Positions 53,388 through 63,582 of a stretch of 64,000 nucleotides of DNA are shown in pieces. A program made the position numbers and the translations under genes. This DNA comes from Desulfoarculaceae bacterium (GTDB taxonomy: Bacteria > Desulfobacterota > Desulfobulbia > Desulfobulbales > Desulfocapsaceae): contig JAHYIV010000001.1 in the NCBI GenBank assembly GCA_019429465.1, forward strand, positions 62,001 to 126,000, given 5' to 3'. The notes beneath the pieces are model-generated. The model saw only the letters and a program-made list of their open reading frames with translations. It did not search any database and was not told where the DNA came from. The first letter of the stretch is position 1; the number at the start of each line of letters is the position of its first letter.

Positions 53388-53704
53388 ATCCGCAGCTCCT
53401 TTTCCAGCCATCGGCGGTAGTCCTCACTCAGATGGATAATCACAGTGGCAACGATCTCGGGTGTCTCATAGGGATGTAAAGCCAGGATCAGCTGTTCCAA
53501 CTCATCATAGCGGGATTCGTCGCTCTTCATCACTAGGAGATACTCCTCAGAGGAGACGATCTTGCCCTGCCACCAGTAACTACTGCAGGCAGGGCCTGTG
53601 ATCTGGGCACAGGCAATAAGCCGTTTTTCAAGGAGTGCGGTGGCCATTTTTTCACCATCAGAGCGACTCTCAAAAGTCGTGGTAATCAACAGAGGAACAG
53701 ACAT
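53384..53704 (-). CDS. cutA: Divalent-cation tolerance protein CutA
   Basis: A 106-residue trimeric PII-like protein linked to copper and other cation tolerance. The family core is visible as LITTTFESRSDGEKMATALL, ACAQITGPACSSYWWQGKI, SSEEYLLVMKSD and the closing HPYETPEIVA, in the right order. The ATG at 53704 has GGAG upstream; a frame from 53755 is less likely. It is coupled to a small zinc-ribbon gene, which fits a metal theme. Confidence 0.93.
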   Translation of the reverse strand: MSVPLLITTTFESRSDGEKMATALLEKRLIACAQITGPACSSYWWQGKIVSSEEYLLVMKSDESRYDELEQLILALHPYETPEIVATVIIHLSEDYRRWLEKELRI

Positions 53705-53818
53705 AGGACAAGGCTCCTTTCTTTTACACATATCAGGATGAGCGCATTGATTCAATCAAAAAAAAAACAGTTCCAAGTCAACAACCATCACCAACCTGGT
53801 CGTCGATGACAAAACAGT

Positions 53819-53978
53819 TTAGGAGCCGTTACGAAATAACATGGCCATTTATATCTATTTCGTTACGCAGGCCAGGGACGGCCCAGTGTCGCGAGCGCCA
53901 TGGACGGCGTAGGAGCGACCGGCTCCTTATGCCGCTCCAGGCACTAAGATGGCCATGTTATTTTTTTACAGCGGCTTA
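53819..53978 (-). repeat. MITE-like element, copy C (inverted)
   Basis: A 160-bp copy in opposite orientation to copies A and B. It begins TTAGGAGCCGTTACG and ends with TTTACAGCGGCTTA. It lies in the gap between cutA and murA and just before a terminator. Confidence 0.9.
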
Positions 53979-54014
53979 CCGTCTCGATTACAGGATATTG
54001 GCAGAGTTTGTTTC

Positions 54015-54063
54015 TTTCAATAAAAAAAAGCCGCTCTTCTGAGCGACTTTTTTTTATTGAAAA
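54015..54063 (-). terminator. Bidirectional terminator downstream of murA
   Basis: A perfect-looking palindrome: TTTCAATAAAAAAAAG..CGCTC, loop TTCT, GAGCG..CTTTTTTTTATTGAAA. It has A-runs on one side and T-runs on the other, so it can stop transcription from either direction. It ends the minus-strand murA unit. Confidence 0.9.
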
Positions 54064-54086
54064 TCAAATTTGCCGTTATCCTCGGC

Positions 54087-55355
54087 TCATTCCTTTTCTT
54101 TCCAGACCGTAGCCCCAAGAGCAGTCATTTTTTCAACCAGCTTCTCATAACCACGCTCAAGATGATAGATCCGGGAAATTTCGGTTCTGCCCTTTGCCGC
54201 CAGGCCTGCTATCACCAGTGAAGAGCTGGCCCTCAGATCAGTTGCCATAACCGGTGCCCCATAAAATCCAGATCGGCCAATCCCTTTAACTACAGCTGTA
54301 TGACCATCAATGGTGATATCCGCCCCCATCCTATGCAACTCGGCTACATGCATGAATCTGTTTTCAAAGATCGTTTCATGAACCAGCGAAACCCCGTCAC
54401 TCATGGCCATCAAGGCCATGAACTGGGCCTGCAGATCCGTGGGATAGCCGGGATAAGGCATGGTGGTAATATCAACGCCCTTGATCTGTCTTCCCCCTGT
54501 GGCATCAAGGGTAATTGTATCTTCCGTCTCTTTGACATCCATTCCTGCTGACCGCAACTTGTCAAGCAGGGCGGGAAGATGGGCCGGATTACAGTCGGTC
54601 ACCGTGGCCTCTCCTCCAGTTGCGGCAACGGCAATAAGATAGGTCCCCGCCTCAATCCGATCAGGAATGATCTCACTTTCAGCGGCATGCAGTCTCTCTA
54701 CCCCATGAATGGTCAGACTGTCGGTGTCACGACCTTCAATATCGGCTCCCATGGCCGTCAACATGTCAACAAGGTTGCCGATTTCCGGCTCCCGCGCCGC
54801 ATTCTTAATGACCGTTGTGCCCTGCGCAAGCGCCGCCGCCATGACCAGATTCTCGGTGCCGGTAACCGATGGCACATCAAAACAGATGGTGCAGCCCTGC
54901 ATGCGTCCAGCAATCTCCGCATCGACATATCCCTGTTCAAGCCGGCAGGTCACCCCTAACTGCTCAAAGCCCTTGATATGAAAATTAATAGGCCTGGCCC
55001 CGATGGCACACCCGCCGGGCAGAGACACCTTGGCCTTGCCCAGACGGGCCAGCAGCGGCCCCAATACCAGAACCGAGGCCCGCATGGTCTTGACCAGATC
55101 ATAGGAGGCCTCGGAATAGGTAAGATTGGTCGAATCGATTCTCAGGGTTGCCCCCTGCCTTTCCCAGGTGATCCCCAAAGATTCGAGAAGACGAAGAATC
55201 GTTCTGGTATCACGCAGATCGGGAACATTGGTCAACGTATGAACCCCACCAGTCAACAGGGTTGCGGCAATAAGAGGCAAGGCCGCATTCTTGGCGCCAC
55301 TGATCCGCACCGTACCGAATAAAGGCTCTCCGCCTTCTATAATGAGTTTTTCCAT
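54087..55355 (-). CDS. murA: UDP-N-acetylglucosamine 1-carboxyvinyltransferase
   Basis: First committed step of peptidoglycan synthesis: transfers enolpyruvate from PEP to UDP-GlcNAc. The 422 residues carry [16 protein letters not shown] (Lys22 region), the catalytic cysteine in [14 protein letters not shown] (about 115; the fosfomycin-sensitive form), and the C-terminal [15 protein letters not shown]. The ATG at 55355 is taken, with AGGAG 11 bp upstream. The last gene of the prfA-prmC-murA run. Confidence 0.97.
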   Translation of the reverse strand: MEKLIIEGGEPLFGTVRISGAKNAALPLIAATLLTGGVHTLTNVPDLRDTRTILRLLESLGITWERQGATLRIDSTNLTYSEASYDLVKTMRASVLVLGPLLARLGKAKVSLPGGCAIGARPINFHIKGFEQLGVTCRLEQGYVDAEIAGRMQGCTICFDVPSVTGTENLVMAAALAQGTTVIKNAAREPEIGNLVDMLTAMGADIEGRDTDSLTIHGVERLHAAESEIIPDRIEAGTYLIAVAATGGEATVTDCNPAHLPALLDKLRSAGMDVKETEDTITLDATGGRQIKGVDITTMPYPGYPTDLQAQFMALMAMSDGVSLVHETIFENRFMHVAELHRMGADITIDGHTAVVKGIGRSGFYGAPVMATDLRASSSLVIAGLAAKGRTEISRIYHLERGYEKLVEKMTALGATVWKEKE

Positions 55356-55403
55356 CGAGTTGTTCACTCCTGATGCCGATCACGGCGTATTCCAATGTTA
55401 CAG

Positions 55404-56294
55404 TTAGTTTTGGACAACACCCTGCATATTCATTTTGGCATGCAGAACCCTGTCACGTCCGCTATAATCCTGCAAGACCTCAACCCCTTCAAATGTTTTT
55501 TCACCAGCATCATCACCGCTGAAAAGCGCCAACACCTCATGGCCCTGATCAGCACCGATCTCCATAAAAAAATCGCCACCAGGTGTCAACACCCGGGGCA
55601 AGGTTTTTCGTATCCGTTTAATAATATCCATACCGCGCACACCGCCATCAAGGGCTAAATGCGGCTCAAAAAGTGCCACCTCAGGTTGCAACCCCTCTTG
55701 CAGCTCCTTGGCACTCACATAGGGAGGATTGGAAACAACCAAGGAAAAATAGGGGCGTGGGGCAAAGGCGCTGAGCAGATCCGCCTGCAGCAGGGTAAGG
55801 CGATCAGCAACCTGATGCCTTACAGCGTTGAGCCTGGCAACCACCAGGGCTTGCGCAGAAATATCAACCGCCGTCACTGCCCGTCTCATTTCCAGGGCCA
55901 GGATGATACCAATAACCCCGCTCCCACAACAAAGATCAAGGACAGGACCAGATTGCCACTGCCCGCTTCTGGTTACGCCAAGGACTGTCTCCAGGAGAAA
56001 CTCTGTTTCCGTCCTGGGGATAAGGACTGCAGGGGTCACCAGAAAAGGAAGGGACCAGAACTCCTGTTCACCGAGGATATAGGAAGTGGGTTCATGTCCT
56101 GCCCGACGCGTCAGCAGTCTCAGAAACTCCAGTTCCTGAGAGGATTCCACGACTTCTGCTGCGGCCAGCATGAGCCCTGTCCTGTTTTTTCCAAGGCAGA
56201 ACCCCAAGAGCAGCTCAACCTCAAGGGCAGCGTTTTCAACACCTACCGATTCAAGCCGACTTACCCCGGTACGAACAAGATCAATAACACGCAT
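55404..56294 (-). CDS. prmC: Release factor glutamine N5-methyltransferase
   Basis: Methylates the GGQ glutamine of release factors RF1/RF2. The 296 residues show the N-terminal helical domain, VLDLCCGSGVIGIILAL (SAM-binding), VSNPPYVS (catalytic NPPY) and DIIKRIRKTL. The ATG at 56294 is used; upstream codons to 56450 are not typical of the family and start in a repeat. It sits next to its substrate gene prfA, as in many bacteria. Confidence 0.95.
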   Translation of the reverse strand: MRVIDLVRTGVSRLESVGVENAALEVELLLGFCLGKNRTGLMLAAAEVVESSQELEFLRLLTRRAGHEPTSYILGEQEFWSLPFLVTPAVLIPRTETEFLLETVLGVTRSGQWQSGPVLDLCCGSGVIGIILALEMRRAVTAVDISAQALVVARLNAVRHQVADRLTLLQADLLSAFAPRPYFSLVVSNPPYVSAKELQEGLQPEVALFEPHLALDGGVRGMDIIKRIRKTLPRVLTPGGDFFMEIGADQGHEVLALFSGDDAGEKTFEGVEVLQDYSGRDRVLHAKMNMQGVVQN

Positions 56295-56353
56295 GGGAAC
56301 AATGGGAGAGGCAGAGATAATATAAATAAAGACAAGAGAGAAACAGCAGACAA

Positions 56354-56433
56354 CCAACCCCGATAAACGGGACAAGTGCCTTTCGCAGATTATTTTCTTG
56401 CAAAAAAACAAGAAATCAATCTGTAAGGCACTA
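56354..56433. repeat. Dispersed palindromic repeat, copy 2
   Basis: The counterpart of 2913-2993 with roughly 90% identity. The stem is slightly weaker because AAGAAATCAATCTG replaces AAGAAAATAATCTG. It lies in the prfA-prmC gap, within an operon, like copy 1. Confidence 0.8.
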
Positions 56434-56666
56434 ATTATTGTGTTTCTCAATCACGAAGGCAAGGCAAAGACAAGCGAGTGGCAAGGAAACAGTACCCAGG
56501 GTACGACGAACTACCGCGGCACGAAGTAGACAACGTGCTCACTTGCTCCGGCAAGAGAACCAGGAGAGTTCACACGATAAGAACCACGTTTCTCCAGTTA
56601 TTCTGCAACAACCCCTTATGACAGTTCCATCATCTCCAGCATGCAAAACTCTTTTCGAACAACGAT

Positions 56667-57734
56667 CTACTCGATCTCTCTTAACTTTTCCGCCTGATCA
56701 TGATTAATCAAAGGATCAATCACCTCATCAAGTTTACCATCCATAATTGAATCTAAGCGGTACAGGGTAAGATTAATACGATGATCCGTCAATCGGCCCT
56801 GAGGAAAGTTATAGGTCCGGATGCGCTCGCTCCGATCACCGCTGCCGACCTGACTTTTGCGATCCTGAGAGATTTTATCATGATGCTCCTGCTGCACCTG
56901 ATCAAACAACCTGGCCCGCAATACAGTCAAGGCCTTGGCCTTGTTTTTATGCTGGGATTTCTCATCCTGACAAATAACCACCAGCCCGGTCGGCAGATGG
57001 GTTACCCGTACCGCCGAATCAGTTGTATTAACGCTCTGCCCGCCAGGTCCGGACGAACGAAAGACATCAAATTTCAACTCATTCATTTTGATATCAAGCT
57101 CAACTTCATCAGCCTCTGGCAAGATGGCAACAGTCACCGCCGAGGTATGAATTCGCCCCTGGGTCTCAGTTTCAGGAACACGCTGCACCCGATGCGTACC
57201 GCTCTCGTACTTCATCCTGGAGTAAACCTGCTCGCCACTGATCAGGGCGATAATCTCTTTAAACCCACCTGTCCCCAAAGAACTTGAAGTCATCACCTCG
57301 ATCTTCCAACCTTGAGACTCGGCAAAACGGGAATACATCCGATAGAGATCGCCGACAAAAAGCGCTGCCTCGTCGCCACCGGTTCCGGCCCGGATCTCGA
57401 GGAAGGTATTGCGCTCATCATTGGGATCTTTTGGCAGCAGCAGCAGGCGGATATCTTTCTGGAGAGCACTTTCCTTTTCCTTCAGTTCCTCAATCTCCGC
57501 CTTTGCCAGTTCCTGAATCTCCTCATCTTCATCACCCTGAAGAAGCTGTTTGTTATTCTCAAGGTCCAGGGCTATCTGGCGATACTGTGAATACAGAGTA
57601 GAAAGCTTCAGCAGATGAGCATGTTCTCTCGTGATCTTCTGATAGGCCTTCTGATCATTCATCAGGGACGGATCAGAAAGTCTACCCTCAAGGTGCGCAA
57701 TCTTTTCCTGCAGATCGTCAAACTTATCAAACAT
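56667..57734 (-). CDS. prfA: Peptide chain release factor 1
   Basis: Terminates translation at UAA and UAG. The 355 residues show the alpha-helical N-domain, the PET-type anticodon region, and [22 protein letters not shown] with the GGQ tripeptide (about 230). The start at 57734 ([11 protein letters not shown]) is chosen by comparison with the family; an extended frame starts at 57794. Confidence 0.97.
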   Translation of the reverse strand: MFDKFDDLQEKIAHLEGRLSDPSLMNDQKAYQKITREHAHLLKLSTLYSQYRQIALDLENNKQLLQGDEDEEIQELAKAEIEELKEKESALQKDIRLLLLPKDPNDERNTFLEIRAGTGGDEAALFVGDLYRMYSRFAESQGWKIEVMTSSSLGTGGFKEIIALISGEQVYSRMKYESGTHRVQRVPETETQGRIHTSAVTVAILPEADEVELDIKMNELKFDVFRSSGPGGQSVNTTDSAVRVTHLPTGLVVICQDEKSQHKNKAKALTVLRARLFDQVQQEHHDKISQDRKSQVGSGDRSERIRTYNFPQGRLTDHRINLTLYRLDSIMDGKLDEVIDPLINHDQAEKLREIE

Positions 57735-57837
57735 GGGATTCAAAAGGTGGAAAGAGTGGTGCGTGAAAAAACGAAAAGTCCACAGCGATGTCAATCATTG
57801 CTGTGGACCAGAGATATCTGAAAAAAAGAGATAAAGA

Positions 57838-57888
57838 AAGGTGACGAAATGACCATGAGAGGAGAACTTATATCGTAAGGGCTCCTAA
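57838..57888. repeat. Short MITE-like relic between prfA and rpmE
   Basis: The right side (57867-57888) is CTTATATCGTAAGGGCTCCT, close to the MITE end. The left side (GTGACGAAATGACCATGA) resembles the inner part of the opposite end. Only about 50 bp remain. Confidence 0.6.
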
Positions 57889-57901
57889 AAATCGGCCAGG
57901 A

Positions 57902-58120
57902 TCAAGCCTTCTTACTCTCAAAATGCTTTGCATACCGCTTATTAAACTTTTCAATACGCCCTGCGGTATCAAGCACCTTCTGCTTTCCGGTAAAAAAAGG
58001 ATGGCAGGCTGAACAAATTTCAACCTTCATTTCAGTCTGTGTCGAACCTAGCTCTACTTCATTCCCACAGGCACATGTGGCTTTTATTACAAAATATTCT
58101 GGATGGATATCTTTCTTCAT
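57902..58120 (-). CDS. rpmE: 50S ribosomal protein L31
   Basis: A 72-residue large-subunit protein. It is the zinc-binding form, with cysteines in [13 protein letters not shown] and [15 protein letters not shown], then the conserved [12 protein letters not shown]. It lies between rho and prfA, a common bacterial order. Confidence 0.97.
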   Translation of the reverse strand: MKKDIHPEYFVIKATCACGNEVELGSTQTEMKVEICSACHPFFTGKQKVLDTAGRIEKFNKRYAKHFESKKA

Positions 58121-58423
58121 AATTCCTCTTCCTTCGACAGACCTGACAGATTGTTCAGGTTATATTTAACGACGTCCTCAAACGGTCCCATCAAGGCAGA
58201 ACAGCATCCAAAAACATCACATCAGACAATACAAATAATTTGATTAATATAATAAATATGGCAGGAATTTCAATAAAAAAAATCAGAGGCCGTTACGAAA
58301 CATGCTGTTTTTTTATATTTGTTTCGCCAGCTCTCCCTGTATAATTTTGCTGACTCAGCTAGCCGGAGTTGTTTTTATAGCAGATTAAGCACCACCGTGA
58401 TCAGCACTGAGCTGAAGCCCTAG
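58121..58423. other. Intergenic rho-rpmE with MITE-end fragment
   Basis: About 300 bp without a gene. At 58286-58304 GAGGCCGTTACGAAACATG matches the outer end of the MITE; the rest is AT-rich. The rpmE promoter is probably here, but no clear -35/-10 pair was seen. Confidence 0.45.
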
Positions 58424-59689
58424 CTACATCATCTGTTTGTTCATGGATTCAAAAAATTCCTTATTGGTCTTATGATGCTTCATTCTGTCCAGAAGAAACA
58501 CTATCCCGTCAGCAGGATTCATGGAACTTAACAGTTTACGCAGAATCCACAGGCGATTGATGGTATCCGCATCCAGTAACAGTTCTTCTTTACGAGTTCC
58601 GGAGCGCTTGACATCAATGGCCGGAAAGATCCTCTTCTCTGACATCTTCCGGTCAAGAACCAACTCCATGTTCCCTGTCCCCTTAAACTCTTCAAAAATA
58701 ACCTCATCCATCCGGCTTCCGGTTTCAACCAGGGCCGAGGCAATAATGGTCAGACTGCCGCCTTCTTCTATGTTTCTGGCGGCCCCGAAAAAACGTTTAG
58801 GTTTCTGCAGGGCATTGGCCTCCACACCACCGGAAAGGATCTTACCGCTGGAGGGAGTCACGGTGTTGTAGGCACGAGCGAGCCTGGTGATACTGTCAAG
58901 CAGAATCACCACATCTTTTTTATGCTCCACCAGACGAATTGCCTTCTCAAGCACCATCTCAGCCACCTGAATATGACGTTGAGGCGGTTCATCAAAGGTT
59001 GAGCTGACAACCTCGGCCGCAAGGACTGACCTGCTCATCTCGGTGACCTCTTCCGGTCGCTCATCAATAAGCAGGACAATCAGATAGACATCAGGATGAT
59101 TTTGGACGATAGAGTTGGCGATCTTCTGCATCAGAACTGTCTTACCAGTGCGGGGAGGTGCGACAATCAGACCACGCTGTCCTTTGCCGATGGGAGCCAT
59201 CATATCGATAAGCCGCATGGAATAATTATCAGGCTCCGATTCGAGGTTTAATTTTTCTTCTGGGTGCAATGGCGTCAGGTTGGCAAAAAGAGTCTTTGTC
59301 TTGGCCGCCTCAGGTGGGTCAAAGTTGACACTCTCAACCTTCAGCAAGGCAAAATAGCGCTCCCCTTCCTTGGGCGCGCGGACCAGACCTTCAATGGTAT
59401 CACCCGTACGCAGACTTAATCGCCGGATCTGTGACGGAGAGACATAGATATCATCCGGCCCTGGCAGATAATTATAATCTGGAGCCCTGAGAAAACCAAA
59501 ACCATCAGGTAAAATCTCCAGTACCCCACCGCCGCGAAGTTTTCCATCTTCATCGGCCTGAGACTGGGCCTGCAAAATAGCAAAAATCAGTTCCTGTTTA
59601 CGCAAGGAACTCACCCCTTCAATCTTTAATTTTCGACCAAGCTGTACGAGATCATCAATTTTTTTCAGCTTTAATTCAGCCAGATTCAT
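58424..59689 (-). CDS. rho: Transcription termination factor Rho
   Basis: Hexameric RNA helicase, 421 residues. N-terminal Rho-N helix-extended-helix, the cold-shock-like RNA-binding part ([20 protein letters not shown]), Walker [16 protein letters not shown] (about 178), Walker [17 protein letters not shown], and the Q/R-loops with [20 protein letters not shown]. No unusual insert is present. Confidence 0.98.
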   Translation of the reverse strand: MNLAELKLKKIDDLVQLGRKLKIEGVSSLRKQELIFAILQAQSQADEDGKLRGGGVLEILPDGFGFLRAPDYNYLPGPDDIYVSPSQIRRLSLRTGDTIEGLVRAPKEGERYFALLKVESVNFDPPEAAKTKTLFANLTPLHPEEKLNLESEPDNYSMRLIDMMAPIGKGQRGLIVAPPRTGKTVLMQKIANSIVQNHPDVYLIVLLIDERPEEVTEMSRSVLAAEVVSSTFDEPPQRHIQVAEMVLEKAIRLVEHKKDVVILLDSITRLARAYNTVTPSSGKILSGGVEANALQKPKRFFGAARNIEEGGSLTIIASALVETGSRMDEVIFEEFKGTGNMELVLDRKMSEKRIFPAIDVKRSGTRKEELLLDADTINRLWILRKLLSSMNPADGIVFLLDRMKHHKTNKEFFESMNKQMM

Positions 59690-60337
59690 TAATCATTTTC
59701 TCCTATTATAAAACTATTGCAGAACAAACTTACCAAAAACAACTTTCAGATGCCCAGTGGAATGGAAGAGGTCACCCAACGGACTAACAATTTGACGATA
59801 TTGGACAAGGACTTTAATAATGGTTCAAGAGCACTCGGTGATATCCGGAGAGCATATCAAATAACAACAGAACTGGGGGGGTTAAAAATAATCCATGGAA
59901 CAGAAGTGCGGAAGCGAGCTCGTTTATATGATCTTGAGTGACTGATAATCTCTAAAGAAAGGCTCACGCGTATAGAGAATAACGACCGAACAAACTGACG
60001 TATCGTGCCAGATGCCGACTATCCACAAGAGGTCTATTCAGGCATTAAAAAAATGGTCAGATATGAGATGTTTTTTTGTTTTTAGTATTTATGATTCTAA
60101 AGAATGGAGCAGAGACAAGATTGATACAGAAATAATTATTTTGATGACTTTCTATTTCTTTGCTCACAGCAGGCAATCACCAAAGGAGACTGGTAAGCAT
60201 ATAGAGTACACGGTATTAGTTTAAGCAGATCGGTCAAAGGCAGGATTTTCTCTCTGATGATTGTAGCTATATACGTACTTCAAAAAACCATGTCAACCTT
60301 TTTCGTCGACCCTGGCCCCATTAAAAGTAAAAAAAAA
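59690..60337. other. AT-rich intergenic region between rho and coaE
   Basis: About 650 bp. Two plus-strand frames (59717-59941, 74 codons; 60012-60224, 70 codons) show no recognised domain, lack good ribosome-binding sites, and have a base composition more AT-rich than their neighbours. They may be debris of a horizontally gained segment. The rho leader and promoter must lie at the left edge. Confidence 0.4.
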
Positions 60338-60934
60338 TCAATCCCGCTGCTTTAAAATACGGGCCAAATGATAAACCTGAAGGAATGTCAGGGCAAGGGG
60401 TCCGGAATTTTCGATCACAGAATCAGCCTTCAAGGCTTTTTCCTCAAGAGGAATCTGAGCGCTGACAGCGCCCAGCGCCTCCTCCAGACAGACCAGGTCA
60501 CGTCTTACAATACGCTGGATGCAACGCTCTCTTTCCGCATAGACTACCACAATCCAGTCAAAATCATCCTGCCAGCCAACCTCGAAAAGCAGGGGAACCT
60601 CAACAACCAGCCCTGCCAGAGCTGATCTCTTTTGCGCAGCCCGGATTATTATTTCCTGACGCACAAGCGGGTGCAGAATCAGCTCTACACCCTTACGCAC
60701 CGCAGGATCACCAAACAGGGCCTTGCGCAGAGCGGGCCGATCAATCTGGCCAGTCCGATCAAAAAAACGAGGGCCCCATTTCTCTTGAATGCCCTGCCAT
60801 CCAGGCATATGCTGCTGCAACAGATCACGGCAGACGATATCCGCATCAAGGACATCAAACTCCAGCAACCGCGCCAGAGTTCCAGCCACCAGGCTCTTGC
60901 CTGCGCCCATGCCTCCTGTAAGTCCGACAATCAC
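60338..60934 (-). CDS. coaE: Dephospho-CoA kinase
   Basis: Final step of coenzyme A synthesis. The 198 residues show the P-loop GLTGGMGAGKSLVAGTL, DADIVCRDLL (Asp catalytic), HPLVRQEI and VVVEVPLLFEVGW followed by the lid region with RDLVCLEEALG. It overlaps the upstream rluD-type gene by 4 bp. Confidence 0.96.
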   Translation of the reverse strand: MIVGLTGGMGAGKSLVAGTLARLLEFDVLDADIVCRDLLQQHMPGWQGIQEKWGPRFFDRTGQIDRPALRKALFGDPAVRKGVELILHPLVRQEIIIRAAQKRSALAGLVVEVPLLFEVGWQDDFDWIVVVYAERERCIQRIVRRDLVCLEEALGAVSAQIPLEEKALKADSVIENSGPLALTFLQVYHLARILKQRD

Positions 60935-61920
60935 AACAGATCCTGACCAGCCTGTTTTGTTTCATCTGTAAGTTGATCCACAATCAAGGAAAAATCAGGC
61001 CACAAGGGGGCAGAGAATACAAGATCTTCTCCGGTCACAGGATGGACAAAACACAAGTGGGCAGAATGAAGCAGCTGTCTGGGGAATTTTCTTTTTCCGC
61101 GTCCACCGCCGTAGACGATATCACCAGCAACCGGATGCCCAATGGAGGCCATGTGCACCCTGATCTGATGCGTACGCCCGGTTTCAATCTGCAGCCTGAC
61201 CAGACTGAAGCCCGGCGAAAACTCCTGCAGTACCTGCCAGTTTGTTGCAGCATACCGTCCATCCTCTCTGACCGCCATCTTCTGGCGATGTACCGGGTGG
61301 CGGCCGATTGAAGCCACTATCCTTCCTGCTTTCGGCGCCGGTACGCCATGCACCAAGGCCAGGTACTGCTTCCCAACCATCCTGGCCTTGAAGGCATCAA
61401 CAAGTTTCCGATGCGTCCGCTCCTCTTTGGCCACAACCATCAGCCCGGAAGTATCCTTATCAAGACGATGGACAATCCCGGGCCTGACCACATCATCACC
61501 AACCCCGCCAATAGTTTGACAATGATAAAGCAGCCCGTTCACCAGGGTACCTGTCTGATTCCCGCTGCCTGGATGCACGACCAGCCCTGGAGGTTTAGAG
61601 AGAACTAGAAGGAACGAATCCTCAAAAAGGATTTCAAAGGGTATTTGCTCGGGCAGCAGATCCATTGCCGGGGCGACAAACAGAGATCCGGCAATGCACT
61701 CTCCTGCTTTTAAACAATAGCTGCTTTTTTTTTGGAGGCTATCAACCGTAATCAAGCCTCCACGAACAGATTCAGTTAAAAGCGAACGAGAGGCCTCGGG
61801 GACAGCACGCACCAGAAAGTGATCCAAGCGACAACCGGCCTGCTCGGCAGTAACATGAAAGATGAAATGATGTCCCGAGAAAAAAGAATCAAAAGAGGAG
61901 TTACAATTACAATGACTCAT
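60931..61920 (-). CDS. RluA/RluD family pseudouridine synthase
   Basis: Isomerises uridines in 23S rRNA (or tRNA). The 329 residues carry an N-terminal S4 RNA-binding domain (AGCRLDHFLVRAVPEASRSL), then ILFEDSFLLVLSKPPGLVVHPG, the catalytic motif HRLDKDTSGLMVVAK (Asp about 165) and ETGRTHQIRVHMASIGHPV. RluD is the most likely member by length and S4 domain, but RluC cannot be excluded. Confidence 0.93.
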   Translation of the reverse strand: MSHCNCNSSFDSFFSGHHFIFHVTAEQAGCRLDHFLVRAVPEASRSLLTESVRGGLITVDSLQKKSSYCLKAGECIAGSLFVAPAMDLLPEQIPFEILFEDSFLLVLSKPPGLVVHPGSGNQTGTLVNGLLYHCQTIGGVGDDVVRPGIVHRLDKDTSGLMVVAKEERTHRKLVDAFKARMVGKQYLALVHGVPAPKAGRIVASIGRHPVHRQKMAVREDGRYAATNWQVLQEFSPGFSLVRLQIETGRTHQIRVHMASIGHPVAGDIVYGGGRGKRKFPRQLLHSAHLCFVHPVTGEDLVFSAPLWPDFSLIVDQLTDETKQAGQDLL

Positions 61921-62007
61921 GACTGTCAGCCATGCAAAGAAGACGTTAAGACAACACAGGGTTTATGCCAAGAAAACTGAAGGCATATATAAGACAGCAC
62001 TCCCGTA

Positions 62008-62490
62008 TCAGGAAAACATTTTTTCAATCTGATCTGCAGTTTTATCCACATCCATGTTCTGGGCCAGGGAAATTTCCTTAACAAGTAGATTTTTTGCAGT
62101 ATCCATCATCTTTCTCTCTCCATAAGAGAGATCCTTGTCCACACTGAGAAGAAACAGATCCCGGAGGACAACTGCTACTTCAAAGATGGATCCGGTTTTG
62201 ATCTTTTCCATGTAATCACGATAGCGGCGATTCCAGGTCTGCGCACTGATCTCAATATCCCTTTCCCGCAGAATCTCCATGACGCTCTCTACTTCATCCT
62301 GGCCAATAATCGCACGAAGCCCAACGTTAATGCTGTTTCTGATAGGGATCATGATTTTCATATCATTTTCAATGATTTTCATCACATAAAACGAGTGATC
62401 AATCCCCGCAACCTTCTGAGTCTCTATTGACTCGATCACCCCTACACCATGAGCCGGATAAACGGCCATATCGCCTGCAATAAACACCAT
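62008..62490 (-). CDS. CarD-family transcription regulator
   Basis: A 160-residue protein with the CarD/TRCF N-terminal RNA-polymerase-binding domain: GDMAVYPAHGVGVIESIET. The C-terminal helical half (YRDYMEKIKTGSIFEVAVVL) is the DNA-binding, promoter-open-complex-stabilising part. It may affect rRNA promoters and stringent response, as in other CarD proteins; this is inference from the family. Confidence 0.92.
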   Translation of the reverse strand: MVFIAGDMAVYPAHGVGVIESIETQKVAGIDHSFYVMKIIENDMKIMIPIRNSINVGLRAIIGQDEVESVMEILRERDIEISAQTWNRRYRDYMEKIKTGSIFEVAVVLRDLFLLSVDKDLSYGERKMMDTAKNLLVKEISLAQNMDVDKTADQIEKMFS

Positions 62491-62723
62491 ATTCTCCCGG
62501 TCAAGATGAACTAATTATCTGGACAACGACCCTTTATCTTGGTAAAGGCCATGCCACAGTCCCCCTGCAAACGACAGTCACAAAAACAGCAACTGCTCGC
62601 CCACCCACTTACAAGAGACCTCTGCCAGCAACCCTACTATAAAAAAGCAAGTTCTATTCATAACATATTTTCTATCATTACGCTCTTCAAAAAAAGTTTT
62701 TTCTCCGGAGCAGACAACAATCA

Positions 62724-63320
62724 TCACTGTTTCATGGTATTCAGAAGATTCATGGCCTTGGCAACTCCATCACAGACCAGATACTCCAAACCTTTTTCAA
62801 TAAGATCCATCCTCTGTTCCAGGAGCATTTTTTCATCTGGGGCGAATGGAGCCAATACATATTTTTCCACCGACATTCCCGGACAAAGACTCAATCTCCC
62901 CGGCCTGCCGATACCCATCTTTAATCGGAGAAAATCTTTGGTACCCAGGCACTGGACCAATGAACGGATGCCGTTATGACCACCGGTTCCGCCCCCGGCA
63001 ACCAATTTCACCCGACCAGGCGCCATATCCAGGTCATCATGCACCACGACAATCTGATCTGGCCGCATCTTATAAAAGTCGACATATCTGACCACTGCCT
63101 TGCCGCTCAAGTTCATAAACGTGACCGGCTTCAGGAAACATATCTGACGGCCCCACAGAACGACCTGCGCAGAATGCGCCTGCCATTTCTCACGATCAAC
63201 AGACACCCCGAACCTTCTGGCCAGCTCATCCACCACCATAAAGCCGACATTATGCCGCGTTGCCGCATACTCACTCCCGGGATTCCCCAAGCCAACCACT
63301 AAAAACATATTTTCATTCAT
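62724..63320 (-). CDS. pth: Peptidyl-tRNA hydrolase
   Basis: Recycles peptidyl-tRNA released from stalled ribosomes. The 198 residues contain VVGLGNPGSEYAATRHNVGF (catalytic His), FLKPVTFMNLSGKAV, VVHDDLDMAPGRVKL and GGTGGHNGIRSL. It follows rplY in the common rplY-pth order. The 230-bp gap to carD holds no gene. Confidence 0.97.
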   Translation of the reverse strand: MNENMFLVVGLGNPGSEYAATRHNVGFMVVDELARRFGVSVDREKWQAHSAQVVLWGRQICFLKPVTFMNLSGKAVVRYVDFYKMRPDQIVVVHDDLDMAPGRVKLVAGGGTGGHNGIRSLVQCLGTKDFLRLKMGIGRPGRLSLCPGMSVEKYVLAPFAPDEKMLLEQRMDLIEKGLEYLVCDGVAKAMNLLNTMKQ

Positions 63321-63344
63321 GCCCTCACCCCAACGTGGTTACAA

Positions 63345-63574
63345 AAAAAACACATCGTAAATTGAACGGCAAAGCGGCAGTCGCTCTTCATCCATACGCC
63401 AATGGCAATTCCTCTGGGGCGATCGCTCCTGCGCCTTCCCGGCTCCCTCGACACCGGGACATCTCGCGTGGCCAGCGTCAACGTCCGCAAGCTTCACTGA
63501 CACACCCCTGCCCTGCAGAAACAAATGCGGCAACCTCACCACTGGCACATTCATTATTTTATAACGGCTCCTAA
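63345..63574. repeat. Diverged MITE-like relic between pth and rplY
   Basis: The right end (63552-63574, CATTATTTTATAACGGCTCC then TAA) matches the element's terminal repeat. The left end (GGTTACAAAAAAAACA) and the GC-rich middle (GGCGATCGCTCCTGCGCC) are recognisable but heavily changed. No gene is here. Confidence 0.6.
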
Positions 63575-63582
63575 AAACAAAA

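Noticed and set aside
59717-60224. Two small plus-strand frames (74 and 70 codons) between rho and coaE
   Set aside because: No domain, no ribosome-binding site and AT-rich composition; treated as non-coding.
62491-62723. Possible small RNA between carD and pth
   Set aside because: I looked for tRNA, SRP RNA and 6S features; no consistent secondary structure or conserved loop was found by eye.
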